From: JAJDXW01 sp965214795
GTDB lineage: Bacteria > Pseudomonadota > Gammaproteobacteria > HK1
NCBI GenBank assembly: GCA_965214795.1
Contig: OZ243976.1
Location: forward strand, 1,488,001 to 1,552,000
Reading direction: 5' to 3'
DNA length: 64,000 bases
In this document: one piece after another, positions 62,848-64,000 of the stretch
Layout of the letters: the number at the start of each line of letters is the position of its first letter
How positions within the stretch are numbered: position 1 is the stretch's first letter
Made by a program: the position numbers and the translations under genes
Notes under the pieces: model-generated
Database searches by the model: none
What the model was told of the DNA's origin: nothing
The model's input: only the letters and a program-made list of their open reading frames with translations

Positions 62848-64000
62848 ATGAGCACCCCGGCCGGCCGGCACTTCCTGCAGATTCCGGGACCGACCAACGT
62901 CCCGGATCGAATCCTCCGCGCCATCGAGCGCCCGACCATCGACCACCGCGGCCCCGAGTTCGGGCGGCTCGGCCGGCGGGTCCTCGCGGGCCTGCGCGAG
63001 ATCTTCAGGACCCGGAGCAACGTCCTCGTCTTTCCATCGTCCGGCACCGGCGCGTGGGAGGCGGCGCTCGTGAACACCCTCTCCCCCGGCGACCGCCTGC
63101 TGATGAGCGAGACCGGGCATTTCTCGACGCTGTGGGCGGCGATGGCGCGGCGCCTCGGGCTGGAGGTCGAGGTCCTGGAAGGCGACTGGCGCACCGGCGC
63201 CGACCCCGCGCGGGTCGAGGCGCGGCTCGCCGAGGACCGCGACCGCACGGTCAAGGCGGTCGCGGTGGTGCACAACGAGACCTCCACCGGGGTGACAAGC
63301 CGCGTCGGTGCGGTACGCTCGGCGCTCGATGCCGCCGGCCACCCGGCGCTGCTGCTCGTCGACACCATCTCCTCGCTCGCGTCCATCGACTACCGCCACG
63401 ACGAATGGGGCGTCGACGTGACGGTGGGAGGCTCGCAGAAGGGGCTGATGCTCCCGCCGGGGCTCGGGTTCAACGCGGTGAGCGAGAAGGCGCGGGCGGC
63501 TTCGAGGTCGGCCGGGATGGCGCGCTCGTACTGGGACTGGGAGTCGATGCTCGGCGCGAACGAGACCGGCTTCTTCCCCTACACGCCGGCCACCAACCTG
63601 CTCTACGGCCTCGCCGAGGCCATCGACATGCTGCGCGAGGAAGGCATCGAGAACGTGTTCCGCCGCCACGACCGCCACGCCGAGGCGACCCGGTGCGCGG
63701 TGCGCGCGTGGGGCCTCGAGGTGTGGTGCCGGCGCCCGGAGGAGTACTCGTCCTCGCTCACCGCGGTACGGGTGCCCGAAGGCCACGGCGCCGACGCCCT
63801 GCGGCGCACCATTCTGGAGACCTTCGACATGTCGCTCGGCAACGGGCTCGGACGTCTCGCCGACTCGGTGTTCCGCATCGGGCACCTGGGCGCCTTCAAC
63901 GATCTGATGCTCGCCGGGACGCTCTCCGGCATCGAGATGGGGCTCCGTCTCGCCGGCGTCCCGCACGAGCGGGGCGGCGTCGCCGCGGCCCTCGCGTCGC
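62848..64000 (+). CDS. Class V aminotransferase, serine-glyoxylate/alanine-glyoxylate type (3' end cut by window)
   Basis: 384 codons visible, nearly full family length (about 390-400). AGGGAGG lies 11 bases before the ATG. PLP sites: SSGTGAWEAALVNTL (phosphate loop), VHNETSTGV (the Glu/Thr pair), LVDTISSLASIDYRHDEWGV (the Asp that holds the PLP nitrogen) and VGGSQKGLMLPPGL (Schiff-base Lys). Converts glyoxylate to glycine using serine or alanine. After the TRAP and dehydratase genes, it suggests that the catabolic route yields glyoxylate. Confidence 0.9.
   Translation, partial: MSTPAGRHFLQIPGPTNVPDRILRAIERPTIDHRGPEFGRLGRRVLAGLREIFRTRSNVLVFPSSGTGAWEAALVNTLSPGDRLLMSETGHFSTLWAAMARRLGLEVEVLEGDWRTGADPARVEARLAEDRDRTVKAVAVVHNETSTGVTSRVGAVRSALDAAGHPALLLVDTISSLASIDYRHDEWGVDVTVGGSQKGLMLPPGLGFNAVSEKARAASRSAGMARSYWDWESMLGANETGFFPYTPATNLLYGLAEAIDMLREEGIENVFRRHDRHAEATRCAVRAWGLEVWCRRPEEYSSSLTAVRVPEGHGADALRRTILETFDMSLGNGLGRLADSVFRIGHLGAFNDLMLAGTLSGIEMGLRLAGVPHERGGVAAALAS

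Noticed and set aside
60862..63966. 1034-codon minus-strand frame across dctM and the aminotransferase
   Set aside because: Shadow of two clear plus-strand genes; no domain, and His/Arg/Asp-biased composition.

Overview
The window is high-GC Gram-negative DNA. The TRAP and ABC solute transporters, SDR, PEP-mutase, GST and LLM-type enzymes, and outer-membrane beta-barrel proteins ending in Trp fit a proteobacterium. I favour an alphaproteobacterium, but no ribosomal or taxonomic marker is present, so this is an inference. I saw no tRNA, rRNA or CRISPR array.

Region 1 (1-24.6 kb) is accessory DNA. Four genes for Rpn-type (PD-(D/E)XK, recombination-promoting) nucleases, all on the minus strand, alternate with plus-strand genes or fragments of a giant Calx-beta autotransporter family. 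The order is Rpn-1, barrel fragments, Rpn-2, intact 3075-residue autotransporter (4553-13780), a restriction-modification (R-M) locus, Rpn-3, an ISNCY-like transposase remnant, a 5'- and internally deleted autotransporter (19027-22830), Rpn-4. Rpn-1/Rpn-2 and Rpn-3/Rpn-4 lie in two pairs of long near-identical direct repeats. The R-M locus (13.9-16.9 kb) is a ribbon-helix-helix protein, two amino-methyltransferase halves fused out of frame, and a BfiI-like phospholipase-D-fold endonuclease, linked by GTGA overlaps.

Region 2 (24.6-33.5 kb) is metabolic: an isocitrate lyase/PEP mutase-family enzyme, a MATE/MOP-type transporter, a GST, an SDR, and a minus-strand set of sugar/polyol ABC ATPase, permease and binding protein followed by a zinc alcohol/polyol dehydrogenase.

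Region 3 (33.5-37.5 kb) carries a two-gene SF1 helicase plus DUF2290 module (ATGA overlap, probably defence), then a graveyard with pieces of an ATP-grasp CoA ligase and a 95-bp duplicate of the upstream ABC ATPase gene.

Region 4 (37.5-45.0 kb) is a cell-surface glycan locus: HAD-UbiA fusion (polyprenyl-phosphate phosphoribose synthesis), a broken GT-C glycosyltransferase, GtrA-like protein, DprE1-like FAD oxidase, and a second GT-C enzyme whose 5' end is put out of frame by a run of eight Cs. It resembles the actinobacterial decaprenyl-phosphoryl-arabinose pathway.

Region 5 (45.2-57.1 kb, minus strand) is a branched-chain/hydrophobic-acid ABC transport and degradation set: acyl-CoA ligase, alpha/beta hydrolase, LLM monooxygenase, LivK, fused LivH-LivM, LivG, LivF. 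A decayed type I R-M operon (hsdM', hsdS', an intact small gene, DUF6575 gene, hsdR', S24-like fragment) sits between LivK and LivHM.

Region 6 (57.6-64 kb) is an enolase-superfamily dehydratase, a three-part TRAP transporter and a serine-glyoxylate-type aminotransferase cut by the window end. Dispersed intergenic repeats link regions 2, 3 and 6.
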